Below are positions 37,006 to 45,932 of a stretch of 64,000 nt of DNA, piece by piece. Below the pieces are notes generated by a model. That model worked only from the letters and a program-made list of their open reading frames with translations, was not told the origin of the DNA and did not search any database. Position numbers and translations under genes: made by a program. How positions within the stretch are numbered: the first letter of the stretch is position 1; each line of letters begins with the position of its first letter. Source of the stretch: Sphingomonas sp. PAMC26645 (GTDB taxonomy: Bacteria; Pseudomonadota; Alphaproteobacteria; Sphingomonadales; Sphingomonadaceae); assembly GCF_004795835.1 (NCBI RefSeq), contig NZ_CP039249.1:1112501-1176500 (forward strand), given 5' to 3'.

Positions 37006-39495
37006 TCACGCCAAAGTCAGCCCGCTAGTCCGCAACGGCTCCGCACCCTGCAAAAAATACCGCCGCGCCAGCGCATCAGACACCGCGCCGAGACGCCGCT
37101 CGATATCCCCCAGCGTTTCCGCATCCAACTCCGCGGCCGTCGCGGTCATCACGATCGCCTGCAACCCGGTCGCTTGAGCCTGTTGCGGCTCCGCCATCTC
37201 GTCGTCGCTGAGCACCGGCAACTCCGCCAACCGCGCCGCGATCCGCTCCGCTGAAAACGCCAACGACCGAGGATTGCCCGGATCGAGCGCCACCAGATCC
37301 ATCACCGGCACGCGCGCGATCCCGGTCGGATAGCGCTGCCGATAACTGATCTGGCTATCCGCCAGGTCGAGCAGCACCGACAGGTCATCCGGCGACGCTC
37401 CCGGCATCCCGAACAACCGGATCGCGCGGGCCATCGCCATGGCGCGCTCGATCCTGCGCCCGAGATCGTGAAAGCGCCACGCCGCTGTCCGCCCCATATG
37501 CTCGGCCGACAGCCCCGCGATCGCCGCGTACCGCCGTTGCAATGAACCGGCGCGCTCCAGCATCCCGCGGTGCGTAGGGAAGGGCGCTTCGAGCAGCCGT
37601 ACCATGTCCGCCGACAACCGGTCGCGCGAGCCTTCGCCGATCTCGCGCGCATGGCGGTTGAGCGTGAGGATCGACTGCCAGCGTTCGTCTTCCATCGCCG
37701 TGCGGGCGAGCGCGGTCAAATCGGCGCGGCGCAGCGATGGCGGGTGCGGCGCACTGCCAGCACCGACGATCAGCCCGACCAGCTTGCCGACCGTGGTAGG
37801 GGACAAAACAGCGCCGCCGTCGACGTCGATCGAATTGCCCAGCATCACGCGGATCGCGCCGAGCAGCGCTTCGCCGCGCTCCAGATAGCGCCCGAGCCAG
37901 TAGAAATTGTCCGCCACCCGGCTTGGCAACGTCCCCGGATTGCGCCGCACCTGGAGCGAGTCCGCGGCGGTGAGCAGCGACACGGGCGCGACTGGCTCGG
38001 CGCCATAGATGCAGACGTCGGCGGACCAGATGCCTTCGCCCATCACCGCCGCCCGCGCATCGGGATGCTCGCCGATCCGCGCGAAGCCGCCGGGGAGGAC
38101 GGTCCATTCGCCGTCGCCGCCACGCGCCGCGAACACGCGCAGGGTGAAGGGGCGGGGGACGAGCGCATCGCCGACCACGACCGGCATCGTCGAGAGCTGG
38201 ACCAGCTCCTGCCCCACGTAATCCTGCGGCCGATTCGCCATGTCGGTGAGCAGGCGCGCCCGGTCTTCACCGGTGATGTCGGCCCCCGTAACCGGGCCGC
38301 CGGTCATGCCGAGAGGTCGCGAATGGAACGCCGGACCGATCAGCAGACGGTCGAAATTCGCCTCGACCTGCGCCCGCGCGCCGTCCTGCCCGCACCACCA
38401 CGTCGCGATGTTGGGGAGGAGCAGGTCTTCACCAAGCAGCGACTTCGCAAGCTGCGGCAGGAACGCCGAGAACGCCGGCGCCTCCAGCACGGCCGAGCCC
38501 GGCGCGTTCGACAGCACGACGTTGCCGGCGGCGTACGCGTCGATCAGCCCGGGTACGCCGATCTGGGAATGCGTGTCGAACGCCAGCGGGTCGAGCAGCC
38601 GCGGGTCGAGCCGCCGCCACAGCGCATCGATCCGCTTGAGCCCACCGATCGTGCGGACATAGACCTTGTCCTCGAGCGCGGCGAGATCGGCGCCCTCAAC
38701 CAGCAGCAGCCCCAGATAGCGCGCGAGGTGCGCTTGCTCGGGATAGCTCGGGTTGAACCGGCCGGGGGTGAGCAGCCCGATCCGCGGGTCGGTCCGCTTG
38801 CACATCGCCGCAATCCCGGCGCGAAACGCGGCGAAGAACGGCGCATGCCGCTGGACGTTGAGCCGATCCTGCAACCCGCCGAGCGTACGGCTGACCGCGA
38901 TACGGTTCTCCAGCGCATACCCGGCGCCGGCGGGCGCCCGCAGGTGATCGGCGAGCACGCGCCATTCGCCGGTCGGCCCGCGGCCGAGGTCGATCGCGAT
39001 GAAATCGAGATGGCGGCCGCCGGGCGGGTCGAGCCCGACCATCGGCCGCAGGAAGAATGGGCTGCCGGTGACGAGCGCGGCGGGGATATGGCCGTCGGCG
39101 ACCAGCTTGCCCGCGCCATAGAGGTCGGCGATCACCGTCTCCATCAACGTCGCGCGCTGGATCACGCCGCGCTCGATCCCCGCCCATTCGCCGGCCTCGA
39201 TCAGCAGCGGGACGGGCGAGACGGGCCAGGGGCGCTCGTCGGGTTCGTCGGCGATGCGGAATCCGGTGCCGATGTCGACCGCATGCCGCTGGACGCGTTC
39301 GCGGATGTGGCCGAGGTCGTCCGAGGCGACCATCGCGAGCTCGGCGAACATCGCCGCCCAGGCGGGGTCGGCGCTACCGTCTTCAGCGGGGCACAGCACG
39401 TCGACGCCGGTGGTGCGCGCGCAATAGTCGGCGATCCAGCGCTCGGCATGGATCATCGCGTCGAAAAGGGGCGCGGTTTGCGTCGCCGTGTCCAA
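37006..39495 (-). CDS. Circularly permuted ATP-grasp plus alpha-E domain protein
   Basis: 829 residues. The start is probably the TTG at 39495 (MDTATQTAPLFD); AAGGCA lies close upstream. The first ~470 residues are the permuted ATP-grasp region (DUF404/DUF407), with GSPFFLRPMVGLDPPGG, ENRIAVSRTLGG and RVFAARGGDGEWTVLPGG. The last ~310 are the alpha-E helical domain (DUF403: DNFYWLGRYLERGEALLGAIR, WRFHDLGRRIERAMAMARAI). Fused in one chain, they are usually found beside transglutaminases, as here. An amide-ligase role is predicted from the fold. Confidence 0.9.
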   Translation of the reverse strand: MDTATQTAPLFDAMIHAERWIADYCARTTGVDVLCPAEDGSADPAWAAMFAELAMVASDDLGHIRERVQRHAVDIGTGFRIADEPDERPWPVSPVPLLIEAGEWAGIERGVIQRATLMETVIADLYGAGKLVADGHIPAALVTGSPFFLRPMVGLDPPGGRHLDFIAIDLGRGPTGEWRVLADHLRAPAGAGYALENRIAVSRTLGGLQDRLNVQRHAPFFAAFRAGIAAMCKRTDPRIGLLTPGRFNPSYPEQAHLARYLGLLLVEGADLAALEDKVYVRTIGGLKRIDALWRRLDPRLLDPLAFDTHSQIGVPGLIDAYAAGNVVLSNAPGSAVLEAPAFSAFLPQLAKSLLGEDLLLPNIATWWCGQDGARAQVEANFDRLLIGPAFHSRPLGMTGGPVTGADITGEDRARLLTDMANRPQDYVGQELVQLSTMPVVVGDALVPRPFTLRVFAARGGDGEWTVLPGGFARIGEHPDARAAVMGEGIWSADVCIYGAEPVAPVSLLTAADSLQVRRNPGTLPSRVADNFYWLGRYLERGEALLGAIRVMLGNSIDVDGGAVLSPTTVGKLVGLIVGAGSAPHPPSLRRADLTALARTAMEDERWQSILTLNRHAREIGEGSRDRLSADMVRLLEAPFPTHRGMLERAGSLQRRYAAIAGLSAEHMGRTAAWRFHDLGRRIERAMAMARAIRLFGMPGASPDDLSVLLDLADSQISYRQRYPTGIARVPVMDLVALDPGNPRSLAFSAERIAARLAELPVLSDDEMAEPQQAQATGLQAIVMTATAAELDAETLGDIERRLGAVSDALARRYFLQGAEPLRTSGLTLA

Positions 39496-39584
39496 TGCCT
39501 TAAGCCCCCGAATACAGGTGGCGGTGTTTCACCTTTCGACGCGGCGGTGCAACATAAATTGTCGCGGGGGCGATACCTTACTCT

Positions 39585-39666
39585 TGTTCCCTCGCGAACG
39601 CGGGGGCCCAGGAATCCAAGGCGCTGCGTGCAGTTACCCTGGACCCCCGCGTTCGCGAGGGAACAG
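39585..39666. repeat. Palindromic repeat pair (TGTTCCCTCGCG type)
   Basis: TGTTCCCTCGCGAACGCGGG opens; CCCGCGTTCGCGAGGGAACA closes. Inner CCCAGG / CCTGG arms as in 35870-35949. Confidence 0.88.
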
Positions 39667-39697
39667 TCAGGCGCGCGCGGCCCCATCATTACCACCA

Positions 39698-39797
39698 CCC
39701 CGGCGAAGGCCGGGGCCCAGTTGGAAAGGTGGTCGTAACGGAGCGTTACCCTTCGTTAGCAACGTTCCCCAACTGGGCCCCGGCCTCCGCCGGGGGG
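39698..39797. repeat. Palindromic repeat pair (CCCCGGCGAAGG type)
   Basis: CCCCGGCGAAGGCCGGGGCC and GGCCCCGGCCTCCGCCGGGG bracket CCCAGTTGG / CCAACTGGG and a central GTAACG / CGTTAC. Confidence 0.88.
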
Positions 39798-39819
39798 GTG
39801 CCAGTGAACGGGGGAAGGC

Positions 39820-42345
39820 TCAAAGATCCGGCAACACCTGATCGGCCACTCCCCAACCCGCCAGCGCCCGCGACCCGGCCCTCTCAATCAACTCGGCCCC
39901 ATCCTTCACGCCCCACCGCGCCGCAGTCTCGATATCCCGCAGCTCGGTCCAAGACACCGGTGCCGCAACCGGCGCCCCCGCCCGAGCCCGCGCCGAGTAC
40001 GGCATCACCGCAGTCGCGCCGCGCTGGTTGCGGAGCCAGTCGATAAAGATCCGCCCCTTGCGCTTCGCCTTGGCCATGGTCGCAACGAACCGCTCGGGAT
40101 CAGCCCCCGCCATCGCCCTAGCGAACCGATCCGCAAAGTCCTTCACCGCCGGCCATTCCGCCTCCGGGGTCAGCGGCACCACCACGTGCACGCCCTTGCC
40201 TCCCGACAGCATCGGGAAGCTGACCAGCCCCAGTTCCGCCAACTGGTTCTTCAAATGCTCGGCAGCCTTCTTGGTGTCGCCGAAGTCGAGCCCCTCGTCC
40301 GGGTCGAGATCGAATATCAGCCGGTCCGGCTTCTCCAAGGTCGCGTTCGACGAGCCCCAGCCGTGGAACTCGATAGTCCCCATCTGCACGCACGCGACCA
40401 GCCCGTCGGCATCGTCGACGTACAGATAGTCCTCGGTCGAGCCGTCCTTCTCGCGGATCGGCACTTTGTGGACAGCGTCGCCGAAGCTCCCGGCATCGTG
40501 TTTCTGGAAGAAGCACGCGCGCGATCGACCTTGCGGACACCGCACGAGGCTGATCGGGCGGTTGCCCGCGACCGGCAGCATGATGCCCGAGACCGCGACG
40601 TAATAGTCCGCGAGATCGCCCTTCGTGACGTCCGACTTGTCGAAGATCACGCGGTCGCGGCTGCTGACCTTTATGCTGGTCGCAGGCGCCGCGGGTTCCT
40701 CCACATCGGGCAGCGGCGCGGGCGTCTCGGCGACGACGTCCTGCGCCGCCTTGTCCTCGCGCAGGCCGATGAAGCTCGAATGGCGGAGCACGCCGTCGGG
40801 CGTGACCTCGGCGAACGCGACCTCCGCGACCAGTTTCGGCGTCACCCATTTCGCGCCGCGGACCGCCGCCTTGGGCGCCTCGACGGTCGGCGTCTTGCGA
40901 TCGAGCGCGTCGAGCTTGTCCCGGATCTCGTCCATCAGCGCCTGGTCGAACCCGGTGCCGACCTTACCTGCATACCGATAGCCCTTGCCCTCGCGGACGC
41001 CGAGCAACAGCGACTTGAACCCGCGTTTCTTGGTCGAGGGCAGCCAGCCGACGATCACGAATTCCTGGCGGTGCGTGCATTTCACCTTGAGCCACGCCTT
41101 TGTCCGTTTGCCCGCATAGGGAGCGTCGGCGCGTTTCGAGACGATGCCTTCGAGGCCTTCGCGGCACATCGTCTCGAACAATTGCTCGCCCGCGCCGATG
41201 ACGTGGTCGGAGTAGCGGAGGCGGTCCTCGTTCTCGGGGATGAGCGGTTGCAGGCGCGCTTTGCGGTCGAGATTGGAGAGGCCGGTCAAATCTTCGCCGT
41301 CGAGTGCGAGCAGGTCGAACGCGAACAGCGTCATGTCGCCGCCGGCGGAGATCGCGTCCTTCAGCGTCGAGAAATCGGGGTGGCCGTCCTTGAACGCGAC
41401 GATCTCGCCGTCGATCAGCGCGGATTTTATCGGCAGTTTGGCGGCGGCGTCGGCGATCGCGGCGAACTTGTCGGTCCAGTCGAGGCCGGTGCGGGTGAAG
41501 ACCTTGGCCTTGCCGTTGGCGACGGAAATTAAAGCGCGGTAGCCGTCATATTTGACTTCGTGGAGCCAGGCGGAGCCGGTGGGGACGGCGTCGACGAGGG
41601 TGCAGAGTTGCAGGTCCTGAAAATCCTCCCCGGCACGGGGAGGGGGACCGCCGTTAGCTTTTGCGGTGGTGGAGGGGGGCTTGGCGCTGGCGATGGCTTT
41701 ACGGCTGGCGGTACTCTTGCGGGCCGCCCCCTCCACCAGCTTCGCTGGTCCCCCTCCCCGTGCCGGGGAGGATTTGCCTTCCTCGATCTCCGCCATCGTG
41801 CGGCCGGTCGAGACGCTCGTCAGCGCCTCCTCGACTAGCGTGTCCGTGCCGCCGGCCGCGGCATCGTCGATCTTCCTGAGCAGCCAGTTCTCGCGCTTTT
41901 CCTTTGCGCGCGGCTTCAGGCGGATCAGCAGCCATTCGCCCTTCATCCGCTCGCCGTCGAGGACGAAGTGGAGATGGCCCTTGTCGAGGTCCTTCGCCGA
42001 CTTGCCCATGATCGGCGACCACGTGCCGCGGTCCCACAGCATCACCGTGCCGCCGCCATATTCGCCGGCGGGGATCGTGCCTTCGAATGTGGCGTAGCTG
42101 AGCGGGTGATCTTCGGTGCGGACTGCGAGACGTTTTTCGTTGGGGTCGAGGCTGGGGCCGCGGGTGACTGCCCAGCTTTTCAGGACGCCGTCGATTTCGA
42201 GGCGGAAATCCCAGTGGAGGCGGGTGGCGTCGTGCTTCTGGACCATGAAGCTGTTGCCGTTGCCGGGGTCCAGCGTGCCCGCGGGTTCGGCGGTTTTCGT
42301 GAAGTTCCGCTTGGCATTGTATAGGGCGAGGGGATCGTCGACCAT
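39820..42345 (-). CDS. ligD: DNA ligase D (phosphoesterase-ligase-polymerase)
   Basis: 841 residues from the ATG at 42345, with AGGGAGG (a repeat arm) at good spacing; a GTG at 42351 is also in frame. Order: 3'-phosphoesterase domain (about 10-160; KHDATRLHWDFRLE), an unusual linker, ATP-dependent ligase domain (adenylated Lys in HEVKYDGYRALI, about residues 260-550), and the primase-like polymerase domain (DLDPDEGLDFGD metal site, GGKGVHVVVPL). It seals double-strand breaks with Ku. Residues ~190-242 are encoded by a complete palindromic repeat, in frame. It lies downstream of ku. Confidence 0.95.
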   Translation of the reverse strand: MVDDPLALYNAKRNFTKTAEPAGTLDPGNGNSFMVQKHDATRLHWDFRLEIDGVLKSWAVTRGPSLDPNEKRLAVRTEDHPLSYATFEGTIPAGEYGGGTVMLWDRGTWSPIMGKSAKDLDKGHLHFVLDGERMKGEWLLIRLKPRAKEKRENWLLRKIDDAAAGGTDTLVEEALTSVSTGRTMAEIEEGKSSPARGGGPAKLVEGAARKSTASRKAIASAKPPSTTAKANGGPPPRAGEDFQDLQLCTLVDAVPTGSAWLHEVKYDGYRALISVANGKAKVFTRTGLDWTDKFAAIADAAAKLPIKSALIDGEIVAFKDGHPDFSTLKDAISAGGDMTLFAFDLLALDGEDLTGLSNLDRKARLQPLIPENEDRLRYSDHVIGAGEQLFETMCREGLEGIVSKRADAPYAGKRTKAWLKVKCTHRQEFVIVGWLPSTKKRGFKSLLLGVREGKGYRYAGKVGTGFDQALMDEIRDKLDALDRKTPTVEAPKAAVRGAKWVTPKLVAEVAFAEVTPDGVLRHSSFIGLREDKAAQDVVAETPAPLPDVEEPAAPATSIKVSSRDRVIFDKSDVTKGDLADYYVAVSGIMLPVAGNRPISLVRCPQGRSRACFFQKHDAGSFGDAVHKVPIREKDGSTEDYLYVDDADGLVACVQMGTIEFHGWGSSNATLEKPDRLIFDLDPDEGLDFGDTKKAAEHLKNQLAELGLVSFPMLSGGKGVHVVVPLTPEAEWPAVKDFADRFARAMAGADPERFVATMAKAKRKGRIFIDWLRNQRGATAVMPYSARARAGAPVAAPVSWTELRDIETAARWGVKDGAELIERAGSRALAGWGVADQVLPDL
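41620..41776. repeat. Palindromic repeat inside the ligD coding region
   Basis: AAAATCCTCCCCGGCACGGG opens and CCCCGTGCCGGGGAGGATTT closes, with inner GGTGGTGGAGGGGG / CCCCCTCCACC arms. It encodes a Lys/Ala/Pro/Gly-rich linker (GKSSPARGGGPAK to PPPRAGEDFQD) without breaking the frame. Its first 33 bases equal those of 36856-36990. Confidence 0.9.
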
Positions 42346-42349
42346 CTTC

Positions 42350-42455
42350 ACCCCTCCCTGGAAGGGAGGGGTCGGGGGTGGGGCGGCCGCTTGGCGGGCG
42401 GGGCGCTATTACGGTGAGCGACCCACCCCCAACCCCTCCCTTCCAGGGATGGGAG
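42350..42455. repeat. Palindromic repeat pair (CCCCTCCCTGG type) between ku and ligD
   Basis: ACCCCTCCCTGGAAGGGAGG opens, CCCCTCCCTTCCAGGGATGG closes, inner GGGGGTGGGG / CCCACCCCC. The left arm supplies the ligD ribosome site. The same class occurs at 48589-48700. Confidence 0.85.
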
Positions 42456-42456
42456 C

Positions 42457-43338
42457 TTATGCACGTTTTTTGGCTGGCGCTTTGGCCGCCGTTTTTGCCG
42501 GCGCGCGCTTGGCGGGAGCTTTCTTCGCCGGCGTCTTCTCTGTCGCGCCCCCACTCTTCTCCATCGACTTTTTCAACGCCGCCATCAAATCGACCACGTT
42601 CGAGCCGGTCTTTCCGCCCGTATCCTTGTCCTCGATGATCTTCTTCCCGTTCGACTTCCGCTTGCGCTCGATCAAATCCTTCAGCGCGTCGACGTAGCGA
42701 TCATGGAATTCCTGCGGATGGAAGTCCGCGCTGCGCTTCTCGATCAGCGCCTCGGCGAGTTCGAGCAGTTCCTCGGACGGCTTGTCGTCGGGTATCTCGC
42801 GAAAATACCCCTGCGCCTTGTGCACCTCGTCGGCATAGCGAAGCGTCTCCAGCACCATCCCGCGCCCGCACGGCTTCAGGCTTACGACATATTCGCGCCC
42901 GCGCATCGCGAGCTGGCCGAGCCCGACCTTCTTCGTCCGCTTCAATGCCTCGCGCAGAACGATGAACGCCTCCTCCGCGAGATCATCCGCCGGCACCACG
43001 AAATACGGCTTCTCGTAATAGAGCACGTCGATCTCGCTCGCGTCGACGAACTGCGTCAGTTCGAGCGTCTTCTTCGACTCGAGCTTCACCGCATCGATCT
43101 CGTCCTGCTCCAACAGGACGTATTCGCCCTTCGAGACCTCATACCCCTTCATGATCTCGTCGGCATCGACCGGGCCGACGCCGGTGACGACCTTGTCGTA
43201 ATGGATCGGCTGACCGGAGGGTTCGTGGATCTGCTTGAACGACACCGCCGCGCCGGATTTCGTCGCGGAATAGATCTCGACCGGGATCGAGACGAGGGCG
43301 AGACGGATCTGCCCCTGCCAATACGCGCGCGCTGCCAC
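42457..43338 (-). CDS. ku: Ku protein (non-homologous end joining)
   Basis: 293 residues, GTG start (MAARAYWQGQIRLALVSIPVEIY). The Ku core spans about residues 1-255 (IHEPSGQPIHYDKVV, GYEVSKGEYVLLEQDEID, DRYVDALKDLIERKRK). A Lys/Ala/Pro tail of ~30 residues follows (KKAPAKRAPAKTAAKAP), typical of bacterial Ku and thought to bind DNA. It binds broken ends and recruits LigD, encoded 111 bases downstream. Confidence 0.95.
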   Translation of the reverse strand: MAARAYWQGQIRLALVSIPVEIYSATKSGAAVSFKQIHEPSGQPIHYDKVVTGVGPVDADEIMKGYEVSKGEYVLLEQDEIDAVKLESKKTLELTQFVDASEIDVLYYEKPYFVVPADDLAEEAFIVLREALKRTKKVGLGQLAMRGREYVVSLKPCGRGMVLETLRYADEVHKAQGYFREIPDDKPSEELLELAEALIEKRSADFHPQEFHDRYVDALKDLIERKRKSNGKKIIEDKDTGGKTGSNVVDLMAALKKSMEKSGGATEKTPAKKAPAKRAPAKTAAKAPAKKRA

Positions 43339-43448
43339 CTTGCGTGTTCCTTCGTTGCGGAAACGATTCGATTACCTGGGTCAATCATCGGCACGGTAGA
43401 GTCGTTCCAAAGTTTCGTTCCGCCTCAAATCCCGCTATGGCGCGCGGC

Positions 43449-44027
43449 ATGTCAGACGATCCCTTCACGCTGTTCGATAGCTGGTACGCCGAAGCCAAGC
43501 AGTCCGAGCCGAACGACCCGAACGCGGTCGCGCTCGCGACTGCCGATGCCGAGGGGCGGCCGTCAGTGCGCATGGTGCTGTTGAAGGGCCACGGCCCCGA
43601 TGGTTTCGTGATCTACACCAACCGCGAAAGCCGCAAGGCGGGCGAACTCGCCGCCAATCCGCAGGGCGCGCTGCTGTTCCACTGGAAGTCGCTGCGCCGT
43701 CAGATCCGGATCGAGGGTCCGGTATCATGGGCGACGGACGAAGAGTCGGACGCCTATTTTGCCTCGCGTGGTCGTGATTCGCAGCTTGGCGCCTGGGCGT
43801 CGGAGCAGTCCCGGCCGCTCGACAGCCGCGAGACGTTCGAGCAGCGCTTTGCCGAAATGACCGCGAAGTTCGAAGGCCAGGACGTGCCGAGGCCGCCGCA
43901 TTGGGGTGGCTACCGTGTTACGCCGACGCGGATCGAGTTCTGGCAGGATCGCGCGCATCGTCTCCACGAACGGCGGCTGTTCACGCGCGAAGACGGCAAT
44001 TGGAGCGAGGGGCTGTTGTTCCCATGA
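43449..44027 (+). CDS. pdxH: Pyridoxamine 5'-phosphate oxidase
   Basis: 192 residues from the ATG at 43449; upstream in-frame codons belong to the region divergent from ku. FMN-binding split-barrel motifs: PSVRMVLLKGHGPDGFVIYTN, FHWKSLRRQIRIEG, and the C-terminal WGGYRVTPTRIEFWQDRAHRLHER. It makes pyridoxal phosphate. Its stop overlaps the next ATG (ATGA). Confidence 0.95.
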   Translation: MSDDPFTLFDSWYAEAKQSEPNDPNAVALATADAEGRPSVRMVLLKGHGPDGFVIYTNRESRKAGELAANPQGALLFHWKSLRRQIRIEGPVSWATDEESDAYFASRGRDSQLGAWASEQSRPLDSRETFEQRFAEMTAKFEGQDVPRPPHWGGYRVTPTRIEFWQDRAHRLHERRLFTREDGNWSEGLLFP

Positions 44028-44971
44028 CGCAGGACGAACGCCGCAAGGTCATACCCCTGGCAACCCGGGCGGCGCTCGCCAGCGTTGCGATGGCGTGTTT
44101 CCTGCTGCTGCTGAAGGGCTTTGCGGCATGGTCGACGGGCTCGGTGGCGATGCTTGGGTCGCTTGCCGATACCGCGCTCGACCTGCTCGCGTCGCTGGTC
44201 ACGCTGTACGGCGTGCGGCTGGCGGCGACGCCGGCGGATCACGACCACCGCTTCGGCCACGGCAAGGCGGAGGCGCTCGCCGCGCTGTTCCAGGTCATGC
44301 TGATCACCGCGTCGGCGGTCGGCATCGCGTGGCGCGCGATCCTCGCATTCGGTGATCCGCAGCCGACCACCGGCGCCGAGTTCGGCATTGGCGTGTCGGT
44401 GATCGCGATCGCGGCGACGGTGTTCCTGCTCGCCTATCAGCGCAAGATCATCCGTCAGACGGGCTCGGTCGCGATCCTCGCGGACAACGTCCATTACCAG
44501 TCCGACGTGCTGCTCAACGGATCGGTGATCGTTGCGCTGGTGCTCGATCAATATGTCGGGTGGAGCGGTGCGGATCCGATCTTCGGCATCGTCATCGCGC
44601 TGTGGCTCGCCTGGGGCGCGTTCCAGGCGTCGTCGAACGCGATCGACCAGTTAATGGACAAGGAATGGCCGGAGGATTTCCGCGCGCAATTCCTCGACGT
44701 CGCCGCGCGCCAGCCCGGCATTCGCGGCATCCACGATTTCCGCACGCGGCGCTCGGGCAGCCACGACTTCGCGCAGTTCCACATGGAGGTCGCGCGCGAC
44801 CTGACCGTCGAACACGCGCACGACATCGTCGAGGCGGTCGAGCGGAACCTGCGCACCGCGTTCCCCAAGGTGGAGGTATTGATTCACCTCGATCCGGAGG
44901 GGCATGTCGACACCGACAATCCGCTGGTCGAGGCGGATGTGACGCCGCATTGGTTCGGCAAGCGGGTATAG
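44024..44971 (+). CDS. Cation diffusion facilitator (FieF-like metal exporter)
   Basis: 315 residues, translationally coupled to pdxH (ATGA). Six membrane helices with metal-site motifs SLADTALDLLASL and DNVHYQSDVLLNG, a His loop (DHDHRFGHGKAE), and a C-terminal cytoplasmic domain (GIRGIHDFRTRRSG, LIHLDPEG). It probably exports Zn(II) or Fe(II) in exchange for protons; the metal is not decided by the sequence. Confidence 0.92.
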   Translation: MTQDERRKVIPLATRAALASVAMACFLLLLKGFAAWSTGSVAMLGSLADTALDLLASLVTLYGVRLAATPADHDHRFGHGKAEALAALFQVMLITASAVGIAWRAILAFGDPQPTTGAEFGIGVSVIAIAATVFLLAYQRKIIRQTGSVAILADNVHYQSDVLLNGSVIVALVLDQYVGWSGADPIFGIVIALWLAWGAFQASSNAIDQLMDKEWPEDFRAQFLDVAARQPGIRGIHDFRTRRSGSHDFAQFHMEVARDLTVEHAHDIVEAVERNLRTAFPKVEVLIHLDPEGHVDTDNPLVEADVTPHWFGKRV

Positions 44972-45010
44972 TCCGTTCGAGATTCGGCAAACGCGTTTGA
45001 GGATTCAGGC

Positions 45011-45802
45011 ATGAGAATACCGTTCGCGCAGATCGATGCGTTTTCCGACACGCCGTTCGGCGGCAACCAGGCCGCGGTGATGCCGCTGTCGGTCTGGCTC
45101 GACGACGCCGTGCTGCTGGACATCGCGCAGGAGAACAACCTGAGCGAGACCGCGTTCATCGTCGCGTCGGACGACGAGGGTGTCGATTTCGATCTTCGCT
45201 GGTTCACGCCGGGTGCGGAGGTTGCGCTGTGCGGGCACGCGACGCTCGCGAGCGGGCATTTCGTGCTGTCGTCGGATACCGCGCTCGATCGGGTGCGCTT
45301 CCGGACGCGGCAGGCGGGTATGCTCGAGGTTGCTCGGGCGGATAGCGGATACACGCTGGAACTGCCCGCATGGGGACCGAGCCCGAAGGCGATCCCGGAG
45401 ATCGTCGCGGCTCTGAACATCGAGGCGCCCGTCGAGACGCTGTGGCACGAGAAGGGCTATGCGCTCGTGATCGTCGAGGACGAGGCCGTGGTGCGCGAGT
45501 TGAAGCCGGACTTCGCGGCGTTGGCGAAGTTCCCGATCGTCGCGATCGTCGCGGCTCAGGGCGAGGCGGCCGATATCGTCAGCCGCGTGTTCACGCCGTA
45601 TTACGCGATCAATGAGGATCCGGTGACGGGCTCGGCGCATGCGGTGATGGTGCCGTATTGGGCGCCGACCTTGGGGAACAGCTTTACGGCCTATCAGGCG
45701 AGTTCGCGCGGCGGGAAGCTGACGTGCCGTCTTGATGGCGACCGCGTGGTGCTGGGTGGATCGTGCGTGACGACGATCGAAGGCACGTTCCTCCTGCCTT
45801 GA
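45011..45802 (+). CDS. PhzF family isomerase/epimerase
   Basis: 263 residues. The family fold is seen in IDAFSDTPFGGNQAAVM, the catalytic Glu in NNLSETAF, RWFTPGAEVALCGHATLA and INEDPVTGSAHAVM. PhzF proteins catalyse isomerisation in phenazine synthesis, but no other phenazine gene is here, so the substrate is unknown. It stands 39 bases after the CDF gene. Confidence 0.9.
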   Translation: MRIPFAQIDAFSDTPFGGNQAAVMPLSVWLDDAVLLDIAQENNLSETAFIVASDDEGVDFDLRWFTPGAEVALCGHATLASGHFVLSSDTALDRVRFRTRQAGMLEVARADSGYTLELPAWGPSPKAIPEIVAALNIEAPVETLWHEKGYALVIVEDEAVVRELKPDFAALAKFPIVAIVAAQGEAADIVSRVFTPYYAINEDPVTGSAHAVMVPYWAPTLGNSFTAYQASSRGGKLTCRLDGDRVVLGGSCVTTIEGTFLLP

Positions 45803-45835
45803 GCGTGCCGGAGTTCGCACGCGCAGCCAACACTT

Positions 45836-45918
45836 CCGTCATCCTGGCGAAAGCCAGGATCCAGAGCCACGAACGTCGTCGGTTGTTACCCTGGGTCCTG
45901 ACTTTCGTCAGGATGACG
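45836..45918. repeat. Palindromic repeat pair (CGTCATCCTGG type)
   Basis: CCGTCATCCTGGCGAAAGCC opens; CCTGACTTTCGTCAGGATGA closes. Central GAACGTCG.. / GTTACCC as in related copies. Between convergent PhzF and UVR-protein genes. Confidence 0.85.
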
Positions 45919-45932
45919 TCGGGGAGGGGACC

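Larger units (their letters stand above)
39496..39819. other. Gene-free gap of ~325 bp with two palindromic repeats
   Basis: Between the ATP-grasp/alpha-E gene start and the ligD stop (both minus strand) I see only two repeat pairs (39585-39666 and 39698-39797). The promoter for the ATP-grasp gene should lie near 39500-39580. Confidence 0.7.

Noticed and set aside
43339..43448. EcfG promoter for ku (two GGAAC words on the minus strand)
   Set aside because: No CGTT-like -10 lies 16-17 bases downstream of either.
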